DNA of 64,000 bases from KK5 sp034043675 (GTDB lineage: Bacteria; Pseudomonadota; Gammaproteobacteria; Burkholderiales; Burkholderiaceae_C). A program made the position numbers and the translations under genes. The DNA is taken from assembly GCF_034043675.1 (NCBI RefSeq), contig NZ_JAXCLA010000003.1:682001-746000 (forward strand), read 5' to 3'. Below the pieces are notes generated by a model. It was not told the origin of the DNA and searched no databases. It worked only from the letters and a program-made list of their open reading frames with translations. Positions within the stretch are counted from its first letter, which is position 1, and the number at the start of each line of letters is the position of its first letter. Shown piece by piece: positions 32,194 through 40,713 of this stretch.

Positions 32194-32277
32194 ATGTTCA
32201 TCGCGCGCACGCACATCAAAGGGTCGAACGACCGGGGAGCCTGGCCCTGGCGTCGCTGGACCACTGCTGCCGTTTGA
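32194..32277 (+). CDS. trpL: trp operon leader peptide
   Basis: A 27-residue ORF upstream of trpE containing Trp codons at positions 17, 19 and 22 (motif WPWRRW), followed by TTAAV and a TGA stop at 32275-32277. Clustered Trp codons ahead of trpE are the signature of transcription attenuation: ribosome stalling at UGG when charged tRNA-Trp is scarce alters leader RNA folding. The predicted promoter places transcription initiation at or within a few bases of the ATG, so the leader would be translated from a leaderless or nearly leaderless mRNA, as described for rhizobial trpL. A large hairpin begins 3 nt after the stop codon. Confidence 0.82.
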   Translation: MFIARTHIKGSNDRGAWPWRRWTTAAV

Positions 32278-32280
32278 TGA

Positions 32281-32315
32281 CACCGACGGGGGGCTGATGA
32301 GCCCGACCGGCGGTG
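32281..32315 (+). promoter_or_regulatory. Leader RNA hairpin downstream of trpL
   Basis: CACCG (32281-32285)/CGGTG (32311-32315), CGG (287-289)/CCG (307-309) and GGGCT (291-295)/AGCCC (300-304) nest into a 13-bp interrupted stem with a GATG loop. It starts right after the trpL stop and is a natural candidate for one of the alternative attenuator structures. No U-run follows; the actual terminator half may lie in 32309-32360 (T-rich ATTTCCTGTT at 32345-32354) but was not resolved by eye. Confidence 0.55.
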
Positions 32316-32395
32316 GCCTGATTCCCGAGGCGCGCCGCTCACCCCATTTCCTGTTCCGGTGAATGCGCGCGCCCTTGCCCCAAGGGTTTGACGTG

Positions 32396-33886
32396 ATGAT
32401 CACCGAACTTGAATTCCATAGCCTGGCCGCCCAAGGCTACAACCGCATCCCGCTGATCAGCGAGGCTTTCGCGGATCTCGAAACTCCCCTCTCGCTGTAC
32501 CTGAAGCTCTGCAGCTCGGGCCGCGGCTCCGGCCGCAACAGCTTCCTGCTGGAGTCCGTCGTCGGCGGCGAGCGCTTCGGCCGCTACTCCTTCATCGGCC
32601 TGCCGGCCCGCACCGTGCTGAAGAGCCACGGCTCGCGCACCGAAGTGTTCCAGGACGGCCGCATCATCGAGACGCACGAGGGTAATCCGCTCGACTTCAT
32701 CGAGGCCTACCAGCAACGCTTCCGCGTCGCAATGCGACCCGGCATGCCGCGCTTCTGCGGCGGACTGGCTGGTTACTTCGGTTACGACGCGGTGCGCTAC
32801 ATCGAACCGAAGCTGGCCAAGACCGAGAAGAGCGGCGGCCTCGACACGCCCGACGTGATGCTGCTGCAGTGCGAGGAGCTGGCCGTCATCGACAACCTAT
32901 CGGGCCGGCTCTACCTGATCGTCTACGCCGATCCCGGCCAGCCCGAGGCCTACTTCCGCGCGAAGAAGCGCCTGACCGAGCTGCGCGACAAGCTCGCCTA
33001 CAGCGTGGCCGCGCCGCAGGTGAAGCGCGGCCAGTCGCACCCGGTGCAGCGCGATTTCGCCAAGGCCGACTACGAGGCCGCGGTGCTCGCGGCCAAGGAG
33101 TACATCGCCGCCGGCGACTGCATGCAGGTCGTCATCGGGCAGCGCCTGTCCAAGCGCTACACCGAGTCGCCGCTGAGCCTGTACCGCGCGCTGCGTTCGC
33201 TGAACCCCAGCCCCTACATGTACTTCTACGACATGGGCGACTTCCAGATCGTCGGCGCCTCGCCGGAGATCCTGGTGCGCCACGAGCGGACCGAGGGTGG
33301 CGAGCAGCAGGTCACGATCCGCCCGCTGGCTGGCACGCGCCCGCGCGGCGCCACGCCGGCGCTGGACCATGCGCTCGAGGCCGAGCTGAAGGCCGATCCG
33401 AAGGAGCGCGCCGAGCATCTGATGCTGATCGACCTGGCGCGCAACGACATCGGCCGCATCGCCAAGACCGGCACGGTCGAGGTGACCGACGCCTTCGCCG
33501 TGGAGCGTTACTCGCACGTGATGCACATCGTGTCCAACGTCGAGGGCACCCTGCGCGAAGGCCTGTCCAACATGGACATTCTGCGCGCCTCCTTCCCCGC
33601 CGGCACGCTCAGCGGCGCGCCGAAGATCCGCGCGATGGAAATCATCGACGAGCTGGAGCCGGTCAAGCGCGGCGTCTACGGCGGCGCCTGCGGCTACCTC
33701 AGCTTCGCCGGCGACATGGACCTGGCCATCGCCATCCGCACGGGCGTCCTGCAAGACCAGACGCTGTACGTCTCCGCCGCCGCGGGCATCGTCGCGGACT
33801 CGATCCCCGAGATGGAATGGAAAGAAACCGAGGCGAAGGCACGAGCGCTGATTCGCGCTGCTGAACTGGTTGAGGAGGGCTTCTAA
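32396..33886 (+). CDS. trpE: Anthranilate synthase component I
   Basis: A 496-residue enzyme that forms anthranilate from chorismate with ammonia from TrpG. The N-terminal domain carries the Trp feedback site (LESVVGGERFGRYSFIG, LLES-type motif), and the chorismate-binding domain has VIGQRLSKRY, PSPYMYFYDMGDFQIVGASPEIL, RPLAGTRPRG, ERAEHLMLIDLARND, FPAGTLSGAPKIRAMEIIDELE and YGGACGYLSFAG. ATG 32396 (MITELEF) matches the usual start; an in-frame start at 32363 adds 11 non-conserved residues. It is expressed behind the trpL attenuator and abuts trpG with no spacing. Confidence 0.97.
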   Translation: MITELEFHSLAAQGYNRIPLISEAFADLETPLSLYLKLCSSGRGSGRNSFLLESVVGGERFGRYSFIGLPARTVLKSHGSRTEVFQDGRIIETHEGNPLDFIEAYQQRFRVAMRPGMPRFCGGLAGYFGYDAVRYIEPKLAKTEKSGGLDTPDVMLLQCEELAVIDNLSGRLYLIVYADPGQPEAYFRAKKRLTELRDKLAYSVAAPQVKRGQSHPVQRDFAKADYEAAVLAAKEYIAAGDCMQVVIGQRLSKRYTESPLSLYRALRSLNPSPYMYFYDMGDFQIVGASPEILVRHERTEGGEQQVTIRPLAGTRPRGATPALDHALEAELKADPKERAEHLMLIDLARNDIGRIAKTGTVEVTDAFAVERYSHVMHIVSNVEGTLREGLSNMDILRASFPAGTLSGAPKIRAMEIIDELEPVKRGVYGGACGYLSFAGDMDLAIAIRTGVLQDQTLYVSAAAGIVADSIPEMEWKETEAKARALIRAAELVEEGF

Positions 33887-34471
33887 ATGCTGCTGATGAT
33901 CGACAACTACGACAGCTTCACCTTCAACCTGGTGCAGTACTTCGGCGAACTCGGCGCGGACGTGAAGGTCGTGCGCAACGACGAGATCACGATCGGCGAG
34001 ATCGAGGCGCTGAAGCCCGATCACCTGGTGTTCTCGCCCGGCCCCTGCTCGCCGAACGAGGCGGGCATCTGCGTGCCGGCGATCCGGCACTTCGCGGGCA
34101 AGCTGCCGATCCTCGGCGTGTGCCTGGGCCATCAGAGCATCGGCGCGGCGCTGGGCGGGAAGATCATCCGCGCGAAGACGCAGATGCACGGCAAGGCCAG
34201 CACGATCTCGACCGACGAGAAGGGCGTGTTCAAGGGCCTGCCCGGCGATTTCAGCGTGATCCGCTACCACTCGCTGGTGATCGAGGAAGCCACGATGCCG
34301 GCTGAGCTGGAGATCAGTGCGCGCAGCGAAGACGGCGAGATCATGGGCGTGCGCCACAAGGCCTACGCCGGAACCGCCACGCCGCTGGAGGGCGTGCAGT
34401 TCCACCCCGAATCCATCCTGTCCGAGCATGGCCACGCCATGCTCAAGAACTTCCTGGAGCTGGCGCTGTGA
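33887..34471 (+). CDS. trpG: Anthranilate synthase component II (glutamine amidotransferase)
   Basis: A 194-residue class I glutamine amidotransferase. The catalytic triad is in LGVCLGHQSIG (Cys) and FHPESILSEHG (His, Glu); the N-terminal MLLMIDNYDSFTFNLVQYF is typical of TrpG/PabA. It delivers ammonia to TrpE and, in many bacteria, also to PabB. Its ATG directly follows the trpE TAA, and its TGA overlaps the ltaE ATG by one base (TGATG). It is encoded separately, not fused to trpD or trpE. Confidence 0.97.
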   Translation: MLLMIDNYDSFTFNLVQYFGELGADVKVVRNDEITIGEIEALKPDHLVFSPGPCSPNEAGICVPAIRHFAGKLPILGVCLGHQSIGAALGGKIIRAKTQMHGKASTISTDEKGVFKGLPGDFSVIRYHSLVIEEATMPAELEISARSEDGEIMGVRHKAYAGTATPLEGVQFHPESILSEHGHAMLKNFLELAL

Positions 34472-35502
34472 TGAGCAACAACAAGATCATTGACCTGCGG
34501 AGCGACACCGTCACGCAGCCGACGAAGGCGATGCGCGCCGCGATGATGGACGCGCCGCTCGGCGACGACGTGTTCGGCGACGACCCGAGCATCAACGCGC
34601 TGCAGTCGGCCCTGGCCGAGCGGCTCGGCTTCGAGGCGGGCCTGTTCATGGCCAGCGGCACGCAGAGCAATCTCTGCGGGCTGATGACCCACTGCCAGCG
34701 TGGCGACGAGTACATCGTCGGCCAGTTCGCCCACACCTACCGCTGGGAGGGCGGCGGCGCCGCGGTGCTGGGCTCGATCCAGCCGCAGCCGCTGAACCAC
34801 CAGCTCGACGGCAGCCTGGCCCTGGCCGACATCGAGGCCAACATCAAGCCCAACGACGCGCACTTCGCGAAGACGCGGCTGCTCACGCTGGAGAACACGA
34901 TCGGCGGCAAGGTGCTGCCGCTGGCCTACCTGGCGGACGCGTCGGCGTTGGCGCAGAAGCACGGCCTGGCGCGGCACCTGGACGGCGCGCGGCTGTTCAA
35001 CGCGGCGGTGGCGGCCGGAGGTGATCCGTACCTGGCTGTGCGCGACATCACGCGCCACTTCGACAGCGTCTCGGTCTGCTTCTCCAAGGGCCTCGGCGCT
35101 CCGGTCGGCTCGGTGCTGCTGGGCACGAAGGACTTCATCCAGCAGGCGCGCCGCTGGCGCAAGATGACCGGCGGCGGCATGCGCCAGGCCGGCTTCCTGG
35201 CCGCCGCGGCGCACCACGCGCTGGACCATCACGTGGCCCGCCTCGCCGACGACCATGCCTTGGCCAAGCGGCTCGCCGAAGGCCTGCAGGGCCTGCCGGG
35301 CCTGACCGTGGAAGCGCCGCAGACGAACATCGTCTTCGCCGACCTGGTCGGCCCGAAGGCGCCCGGCCTGATGGACCACCTGAAATCGCGCGGCGTGCTC
35401 GCCACCGGCCTGTACCGGCTGCGCTTCGTCACCCATCTGGACGTCGATGCCGAGGGTGTCGACCGCGCGGTCCGCGCCGTCCGCGACTACCTGGAGGCTT
35501 GA
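34471..35502 (+). CDS. ltaE: Low-specificity L-threonine aldolase
   Basis: A 343-residue PLP enzyme (fold type I) that splits L-threonine and L-allo-threonine into glycine and acetaldehyde. Features: IDLRSDTVTQPTKAMRAAM near the N-terminus, GDDVFGDDPSINALQ, ENTIGGKVLPL, HLDGARLFNAAVA (PLP-binding Asp) and VCFSKGLGAPVGSVLLG with the Schiff-base Lys. The ATG overlaps the trpG stop by one base and trpD follows 4 bp after the stop, so it is embedded in the trp operon, which is unusual. A functional tie to serine or glycine supply for tryptophan synthesis is conceivable but unproven. Confidence 0.95.
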   Translation: MSNNKIIDLRSDTVTQPTKAMRAAMMDAPLGDDVFGDDPSINALQSALAERLGFEAGLFMASGTQSNLCGLMTHCQRGDEYIVGQFAHTYRWEGGGAAVLGSIQPQPLNHQLDGSLALADIEANIKPNDAHFAKTRLLTLENTIGGKVLPLAYLADASALAQKHGLARHLDGARLFNAAVAAGGDPYLAVRDITRHFDSVSVCFSKGLGAPVGSVLLGTKDFIQQARRWRKMTGGGMRQAGFLAAAAHHALDHHVARLADDHALAKRLAEGLQGLPGLTVEAPQTNIVFADLVGPKAPGLMDHLKSRGVLATGLYRLRFVTHLDVDAEGVDRAVRAVRDYLEA

Positions 35503-35506
35503 AGCC

Positions 35507-36532
35507 ATGGCCATCACCGATTCCGAAGCGCTGACCCGCGTCATCGAGCACCGCGAGATCTTCCACGACGAGATGCTGGCGCTGATGCACCGCATCATGG
35601 GCGGCGAGATGTCGCCGGTGATCGCGGCGGGCCTGCTGATGGGCCTGCGCGTCAAGAAGGAGACCATCGGCGAGATCACCGCCGCCGCGCAGGTGATGCG
35701 CGAGCTGTCGAACAAGGTGCCGGTGCCGCCGCATCCGAACCTGGTGGACGTCGTCGGCACCGGTGGCGACGGCGCGCACACCTTCAATATCTCCACCTGC
35801 TCGATGTTCGTCGCCGCGGCGGCCGGCGCGCAGGTGGCCAAGCACGGTGGGCGCAGCGTGTCGAGCAAGACCGGCAGCGCCGACGTGCTGGAGGCGCTGG
35901 GCGCCAACATCATGCTGACGCCGGCCCAGGTGGCCGAGAGCGTCAAGGCCTGCGGTATCGGCTTCATGTTCGCGCCCAACCATCACCCGGCGATGAAGAA
36001 CATCGCCCCGGTGCGCCGCGAACTGGGCGTGCGCACGATCTTCAACATCCTGGGCCCGCTGACCAACCCGGCCGGCGCGACCAACATCCTGATGGGCGTG
36101 TTCCACCCCGACCTGGTCGGCATCCAGGTGCGCGTGATGCAGCGCCTGGGCGCCGAACATGCCGTGGTCGTCTACGGCAAGGACGGCATGGACGAGGTCT
36201 CGCTGGGCGCCGCCACGATGGTCGGCGAGCTGAAGAACGGCGAGGTGCGCGAGTACGAGATCCATCCGGAAGACTTCGGCCTGGCGATGGTCAGCAACCG
36301 CAGCCTGAAGGTGAGCGGGCCGGACGAGTCCAAGGCCATGCTGCTCGGCGCGCTCGACAACGAGGCCACCGCCGCGCGCGACATCGTGATCCTGAACGCC
36401 GGTGCCACGCTCTACGCGGGCAATGTGGCCGACTCGATCGCCGACGGCATCGCGCTGGCCCGCGAGGCCATCGCCAGCGGCAAGGCACGGGCCAAGCTCG
36501 ACCAGTTCGTGACGGTGACGCGGGGCTTCTGA
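35507..36532 (+). CDS. trpD: Anthranilate phosphoribosyltransferase
   Basis: A 341-residue enzyme joining anthranilate to PRPP. Signature GTGGDGAHTFNISTCSMFVAAAAG binds PRPP; KHGGRSVSSKTGSADVLEALG and APNHHPAMKNIAPVRRELGVRTIFNILGPLTNPAG are family blocks, with the DE metal-binding acidic pair in KDGMDEVSLG. ATG 35507 has GGAGG 9 bp upstream inside the ltaE 3' end. Its TGA overlaps the trpC ATG by one base. Confidence 0.97.
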   Translation: MAITDSEALTRVIEHREIFHDEMLALMHRIMGGEMSPVIAAGLLMGLRVKKETIGEITAAAQVMRELSNKVPVPPHPNLVDVVGTGGDGAHTFNISTCSMFVAAAAGAQVAKHGGRSVSSKTGSADVLEALGANIMLTPAQVAESVKACGIGFMFAPNHHPAMKNIAPVRRELGVRTIFNILGPLTNPAGATNILMGVFHPDLVGIQVRVMQRLGAEHAVVVYGKDGMDEVSLGAATMVGELKNGEVREYEIHPEDFGLAMVSNRSLKVSGPDESKAMLLGALDNEATAARDIVILNAGATLYAGNVADSIADGIALAREAIASGKARAKLDQFVTVTRGF

Positions 36533-37326
36533 TGACCGACATCCTGAACAAGATCGTCGAGGTCAAGCGCGAGGAAGTCGCCGCGGCGCGCCGGCATCGC
36601 TCGCTGGCCAGCGTCCGCGACGAGGCCGAGGGCCGGCACGATGTGCGCGGCTTCGAGGCCTCGCTGCGCGCGAAGATCGCCGCGGGCCAGGCCGGCGTGA
36701 TCGCCGAGATCAAGAAGGCCAGCCCCAGCAAGGGCGTGATCCGGCCCGACTTCCAGCCCGCAGCCATCGCGGAAAGCTACGCCAAGCACGACGCCGCCTG
36801 TTTGAGCGTGCTGACCGACGAGCGCTTCTTCCAGGGCTCGATCGACTATCTGCAGCAGGCGCGCGCCGCCTGCGAGCTGCCGGTGCTGCGCAAGGACTTC
36901 ATGATCGACGAGTACCAGGTCTTCGAGGCCCGGGCGATCGGCGCCGACTGCATCCTGCTGATCGCCGCCTGCCTGGACGACGCGCAGATGGCCGACCTCG
37001 AGGCGGTGGCGCATGCGCTGAAGCTGGGCGTGCTGGTCGAGGTCCACGACGGCGAGGAACTGGAACGCGCGCTGAAGCACACGAAGACGCCGCTGGTCGG
37101 CATCAACAACCGCAACCTGCGAACCTTCGAGGTGAGCCTGCAGACCAGCATCGGCCTGCTGCCCAAGGTGCCGGCGGACCGGCTGCTGGTGACCGAATCC
37201 GGCATCGTGACGAAGGACGACGTGCAGCGCATGCGCGCGGCGGACGTGAACGCCTTCCTCGTGGGCGAGACCTTCATGCGCGCGCCGGATCCGGGCGCGG
37301 CGCTGGCCGGGCTGTTCGCCGGATGA
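36532..37326 (+). CDS. trpC: Indole-3-glycerol phosphate synthase
   Basis: A 264-residue TIM-barrel enzyme that cyclises CdRP to indole-3-glycerol phosphate. Conserved elements: MTDILNKIVEVKREEVAAAR, VIAEIKKASPSKGVIRPDFQP (catalytic Lys), VLTDERFFQGSIDYL, VLRKDFMIDEYQVFEARAIGADCILLI, VGINNRNLRTFEV and TESGIVTKDD. It is monofunctional, without fused TrpF. It overlaps trpD by one base and ung by 4 bp. trpF, trpB and trpA are not in this window, so the pathway is split. Confidence 0.97.
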   Translation: MTDILNKIVEVKREEVAAARRHRSLASVRDEAEGRHDVRGFEASLRAKIAAGQAGVIAEIKKASPSKGVIRPDFQPAAIAESYAKHDAACLSVLTDERFFQGSIDYLQQARAACELPVLRKDFMIDEYQVFEARAIGADCILLIAACLDDAQMADLEAVAHALKLGVLVEVHDGEELERALKHTKTPLVGINNRNLRTFEVSLQTSIGLLPKVPADRLLVTESGIVTKDDVQRMRAADVNAFLVGETFMRAPDPGAALAGLFAG

Positions 37327-37997
37327 ACTTCCACGTCGATGCCGGCTGGCAGCCAGTGCTGGACGCCTGGCGCGCGAGCACTGAGGGGAAGCGGCTGCTG
37401 GCCTACCTCGCCGAGCGCGAGGCCGCCGGCGCGACGATCTACCCGCCTGACCCGCTGCGCGCGCTGCGGCTGACCCCGCTGGCCGACACGCGGGTCGTGA
37501 TCCTGGGCCAGGACCCGTACCACGGCCCCGGCCAGGCCGAGGGCCTGGCCTTCTCGGTGCAGCCCGATCTGCACAAGCTCCCGCCCAGCCTGAAGAACAT
37601 CTTCAAGGAATTGCAGCGCGACCTCGGCCAGCAGCCACCAATGAACGGCCACCTCGGCGCCTGGGCCGAACGCGGCGTGCTGCTGCTGAACACCAGCCTG
37701 ACCGTGGAGGATGGCCAGCCGGCCAGCCATGCCAAGCGCGGCTGGGAGGCACTGACCGACGCCTTGATCGCCGCAGCCGCCGCCGATCCCACGCCCAAGG
37801 TCTTCATGCTGTGGGGTGCCCACGCACAGGCCAAGGCGCCGTTGATCGAAGGGCATGGCCACCTGGTCCTGCAGTCGAACCACCCCTCGCCGCTGTCGGC
37901 CTCGCGGCCGCCGGTGCCGTTCATCGGCAACGGGCATTTCTCGACGGCCGCCCATTGGCTGGCCGAAAAGGGACGGGCGATCGATTTCGGTCTGTGA
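37323..37997 (+). CDS. ung: Uracil-DNA glycosylase, family 1
   Basis: A 224-residue base-excision repair enzyme that removes uracil from DNA. The active-site block GQDPYHGPGQAEGLAFSV (catalytic Asp) and the minor-groove intercalation loop HPSPLSASRP (catalytic His) are intact, and LLLNTSLTVEDGQPASH is the third conserved block. It overlaps trpC by 4 bp and is the last gene of the trp transcript, closed by the strong hairpin at 38011-38050. Confidence 0.97.
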   Translation: MNFHVDAGWQPVLDAWRASTEGKRLLAYLAEREAAGATIYPPDPLRALRLTPLADTRVVILGQDPYHGPGQAEGLAFSVQPDLHKLPPSLKNIFKELQRDLGQQPPMNGHLGAWAERGVLLLNTSLTVEDGQPASHAKRGWEALTDALIAAAAADPTPKVFMLWGAHAQAKAPLIEGHGHLVLQSNHPSPLSASRPPVPFIGNGHFSTAAHWLAEKGRAIDFGL

Positions 37998-38010
37998 CAG
38001 GATAAGAGCG

Positions 38011-38050
38011 CAAATGAAAACGGCCACCGCGAGGTGGCCGTTTTCATTTG
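38011..38050. terminator. Bidirectional terminator between ung and the MHS transporter
   Basis: CAAATGAAAACGGCCACC (38011-38028) pairs perfectly over 18 bp with GGTGGCCGTTTTCATTTG (38033-38050) around a GCGA tetraloop. T- and A-rich runs in both arms give a U-rich 3' side on either strand. It serves both the trp-ung transcript and the convergent transporter gene. Confidence 0.9.
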
Positions 38051-38069
38051 GCAGAGGGCGGTGCTGCGA

Positions 38070-39398
38070 TCAGTCCTTGATCTGCGACTTGTGCAGGCCC
38101 AGTGCCGCTAGCGTGCAGGCGGCGCCCGAGAGCAGGTAGATGCTCAGGTAGGCCAGGCCGAAGTGGGCCGACAGGCCCAGGGCCACCAGCGGTGCGAAGG
38201 CAGCGCCGATCAGCCAGCCGAGATCGGAGGTCAGTGCCGCGCCGGTGTAGCGGAAGCGCGGGCCGAAGTTGGCCGAGGTGGCACCGGCCGCCTGGCCATA
38301 GGACAGGCCCAGCAGCGCGAAGCCGATCAGGATGAACAGGTTCTCGCCCAGGCCGCCGGCGTTCAGCAAGGTCGGCGCGAAGCCGCTGTACACGGCGATC
38401 AGGATGGCCAGCGCGCCCAGCGTGCTGCGGCGACCGAAGCGGTCGGCGATCCAGCCGGAGGCCAGGGTGCCGACGATGCCCAGCACGCCGCCGATCAGCT
38501 CGATCCTCAGCACGTCGTTGATCGGCTGCGTCGCGTGCAAGGTGATCCAGGACAGCGGGAACAGCGTCACCAGGTGGAACAGCGCATAGCTGGCCAGCGC
38601 GGCGAAGGCACCAATCAGCACGTTGGAGCCGCGGTTGGCAATCAGTTCCTTCACCGGCACCGGCTCCAGCTGGTTCTGCTCCAGCAGCACGTCGTACTCG
38701 TTGGTGACGACCAGGCGCAGGCGGGCGAACAGCGCCACCACGTTGATCGCGAAGGCCACGTAGAACGGGTAGCGCCAGCCCCAGTCCATGAAGTCGGCGC
38801 TTTCCAGGTTCGAGTGCAGGAACAGGAACAGAGCGGCGGCGATGATGAAGCCGATCGGCGCGCCCATCTGCGGCACCATCGCGTACCAGCCGCGGCGCTT
38901 CTCGGGTGCGTTCAGCGCCAGCAGCGAGGGCAGGCCGTCCCAGGAGCCGCCCAGGGCGACGCCCTGGAAGCAGCGCAGGATCGACAGCAGGGCGATGGCC
39001 CAGGGGCCGATGTGCTCGTAACCCGGCAGGAAGGCGATGCCGGCTGTGGAAAAGCCCAGCAGGAAGAGGGCGGCCGTCAGCTTGACGCCACGCCCCCAGC
39101 GCCGCTGAATCGCCATGAACAGCACGGTGCCCAGCGGGCGGGTGATGAAGGCCAGCGCGAAGATCGCGAAGGACCACAGCGTGCCTTCCAGGCGGAGTTC
39201 GAACGGAAAGAAGATTTCCGGGAACACCAGCACCGAGGCGATGCCATAGACGAAATAGTCGAAATACTCGGAGGCGCGGCCGATGATCACGCCGACGGCA
39301 ATCTCGCTGGGCTTGATGCCGTCATGGGCGGTATGGGCGCGCGTTTCGCGCTCCATATCGCGCGGCGACAGGTTGTGGTCGTGGCTGATGCTGGACAT
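38070..39398 (-). CDS. MFS transporter, metabolite:H+ symporter type
   Basis: A 442-residue inner-membrane protein of the MHS branch of MFS (relatives: ShiA, ProP, KgtP, PcaT). Landmarks: VGVIIGRASEYFDYFVYGIASVLVFPEIFFP with the acidic/aromatic TM1, ITRPLGTVLF, loop 2-3-like RRWGRGVKLT, ILRCFQGVALGGSWDGLPSLLALN and the second repeat GWIADRFGRRSTL. Twelve helices are predicted. Substrates of this class are organic acids, betaines or aromatic acids; the substrate cannot be set here. It is transcribed alone and ends at the shared terminator. Upstream a 185-bp gap separates it from cyoA. Confidence 0.9.
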   Translation of the reverse strand: MSSISHDHNLSPRDMERETRAHTAHDGIKPSEIAVGVIIGRASEYFDYFVYGIASVLVFPEIFFPFELRLEGTLWSFAIFALAFITRPLGTVLFMAIQRRWGRGVKLTAALFLLGFSTAGIAFLPGYEHIGPWAIALLSILRCFQGVALGGSWDGLPSLLALNAPEKRRGWYAMVPQMGAPIGFIIAAALFLFLHSNLESADFMDWGWRYPFYVAFAINVVALFARLRLVVTNEYDVLLEQNQLEPVPVKELIANRGSNVLIGAFAALASYALFHLVTLFPLSWITLHATQPINDVLRIELIGGVLGIVGTLASGWIADRFGRRSTLGALAILIAVYSGFAPTLLNAGGLGENLFILIGFALLGLSYGQAAGATSANFGPRFRYTGAALTSDLGWLIGAAFAPLVALGLSAHFGLAYLSIYLLSGAACTLAALGLHKSQIKD

Positions 39399-39583
39399 CG
39401 TGCTTGCTCGCGTTTAACTTCCGAATCCGGTTTTCCGGTCTTTGCAGATCTTCAGGTTCGCAGGATCGCACTGGTCGGCCGTGGATGCCATAGGACAAAA
39501 CGTCCAATACCCTAACGGCCAGCTTGAGCGTAGATTCTGCTCGCCTCCCTGAAAACGCCCAAGTCATTTCCCAGCAAGCCTGT
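39399..39583. promoter_or_regulatory. Divergent promoter region of the MHS transporter and cyo operon
   Basis: This 185-bp gap holds the promoters of both genes. It includes CCGGTTTTCCGG (39426-39437, a palindromic CCGG pair around TTTT) and GGAC/GTCC (39493-39496 / 39502-39505) around AAAAC. I could not identify a convincing FNR, ArcA or RegA site by eye. Confidence 0.35.
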
Positions 39584-40702
39584 ATGAAGACACTCCGCAG
39601 CCTGGCGCTGTTGTTGCCTATTGCCCTGTCGGCTCTGCTGGCGGGCTGCAACACCGTCGTCCTGAACCCGTCCGGCGACATCGCCGCCCAGCAGGCCAAG
39701 CTGGTGGTGCAGTCCACCGTGCTGATGCTGCTGATCGTCGTGCCGGTGATCGCGCTGACACTGTGGTTCGCCTGGCGCTTCCGCGCCTCGAACAAGCAGG
39801 CCGATTACCGCCCCGACTGGGATCACTCGACCCAGCTCGAGCTGATCATCTGGGCCGCGCCGCTGCTGATCATCATCGCGCTGGGCGCGCTGACCTGGAT
39901 CAGCACCCACACGATGGACCCGTACCGCGCGCTCAAGCGCATCGATGCCGAGCGCCGCGTCGCCGCCGACGTGAAGCCGCTGGAGGTCGAAGTGGTGGCG
40001 CTCGACTGGAAGTGGCTGTTCATCTATCCCGAGCAGGGCATTGCGCTGGTCAACGAGATGGCCGCACCGGTGGATCGCCCGATCCATTTCAAGCTGACCG
40101 CGTCCTCGGTGATGAACGCCTTCTACGTGCCCGAGCTGGCCGGCATGATCTACGCGATGCCCGGCATGCAGACGCAGCTGCACGCGGTGATCAACAAGCC
40201 CGGCAACTTCGAGGGCTTCTCGTCGAACTACAGCGGCGCCGGCTTCTCGCACATGCGCTTCCGTTTCCTGGGCCTGAGCAACGCCGATTTCGACGCCTGG
40301 GTCGAGAAGAACAAGACGGAAGGCGCCGGCAACGCGCTGTCGCGCGACGCCTACCTGAAGCTGGCCCAGCCGAGCGAGAAGGAGCCCGTGCGCCGCTACG
40401 CCTCGGTGGACAAGAACCTGTACCAGGCGATCTACGACCGCTGCGTCGAGGCCAACAAGATGTGCACCAGCGAGATGATGGCCATCGACGCCAACGGCGG
40501 CATCGGCGGCGCGCCGGGCGCCTACAACCTCGCCTCGATGGACGAGGCGACGCGCCGGCGCCTGGGCATCAGCGAGCTGCGTACCGGCGAGAAGGGCCGC
40601 ACCTACGTGGCCGCGCTGTGCACGCCGGCCAACCCGCAGGGGATCACCCCGCCGCAGAAGGTCTCGGCTGCTGATGAAGCGCCGGCGACCCGCCAGCAAT
40701 AA
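39584..40702 (+). CDS. cyoA: Cytochrome o ubiquinol oxidase subunit II
   Basis: A 372-residue lipoprotein subunit of the bo3-type quinol oxidase. ATG 39584 gives MKTLRSLALLLPIALSALLAGC, a lipoprotein signal with Cys22. Two membrane helices follow (LVVQSTVLMLLIVVPVIALTLWFAWRFRA and LELIIWAAPLLIIIALGALTWISTH), then the cupredoxin domain (VVALDWKWLFIYPEQGIALVN, FYVPELAGMIYAMPGMQTQLH). CuA ligands are absent, as expected for a quinol oxidase. The C-terminal extension to 372 residues is somewhat longer than in E. coli (315). It heads the cyoABCD operon. Confidence 0.95.
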   Translation: MKTLRSLALLLPIALSALLAGCNTVVLNPSGDIAAQQAKLVVQSTVLMLLIVVPVIALTLWFAWRFRASNKQADYRPDWDHSTQLELIIWAAPLLIIIALGALTWISTHTMDPYRALKRIDAERRVAADVKPLEVEVVALDWKWLFIYPEQGIALVNEMAAPVDRPIHFKLTASSVMNAFYVPELAGMIYAMPGMQTQLHAVINKPGNFEGFSSNYSGAGFSHMRFRFLGLSNADFDAWVEKNKTEGAGNALSRDAYLKLAQPSEKEPVRRYASVDKNLYQAIYDRCVEANKMCTSEMMAIDANGGIGGAPGAYNLASMDEATRRRLGISELRTGEKGRTYVAALCTPANPQGITPPQKVSAADEAPATRQQ

Positions 40703-40713
40703 CCCGCCCAAGA

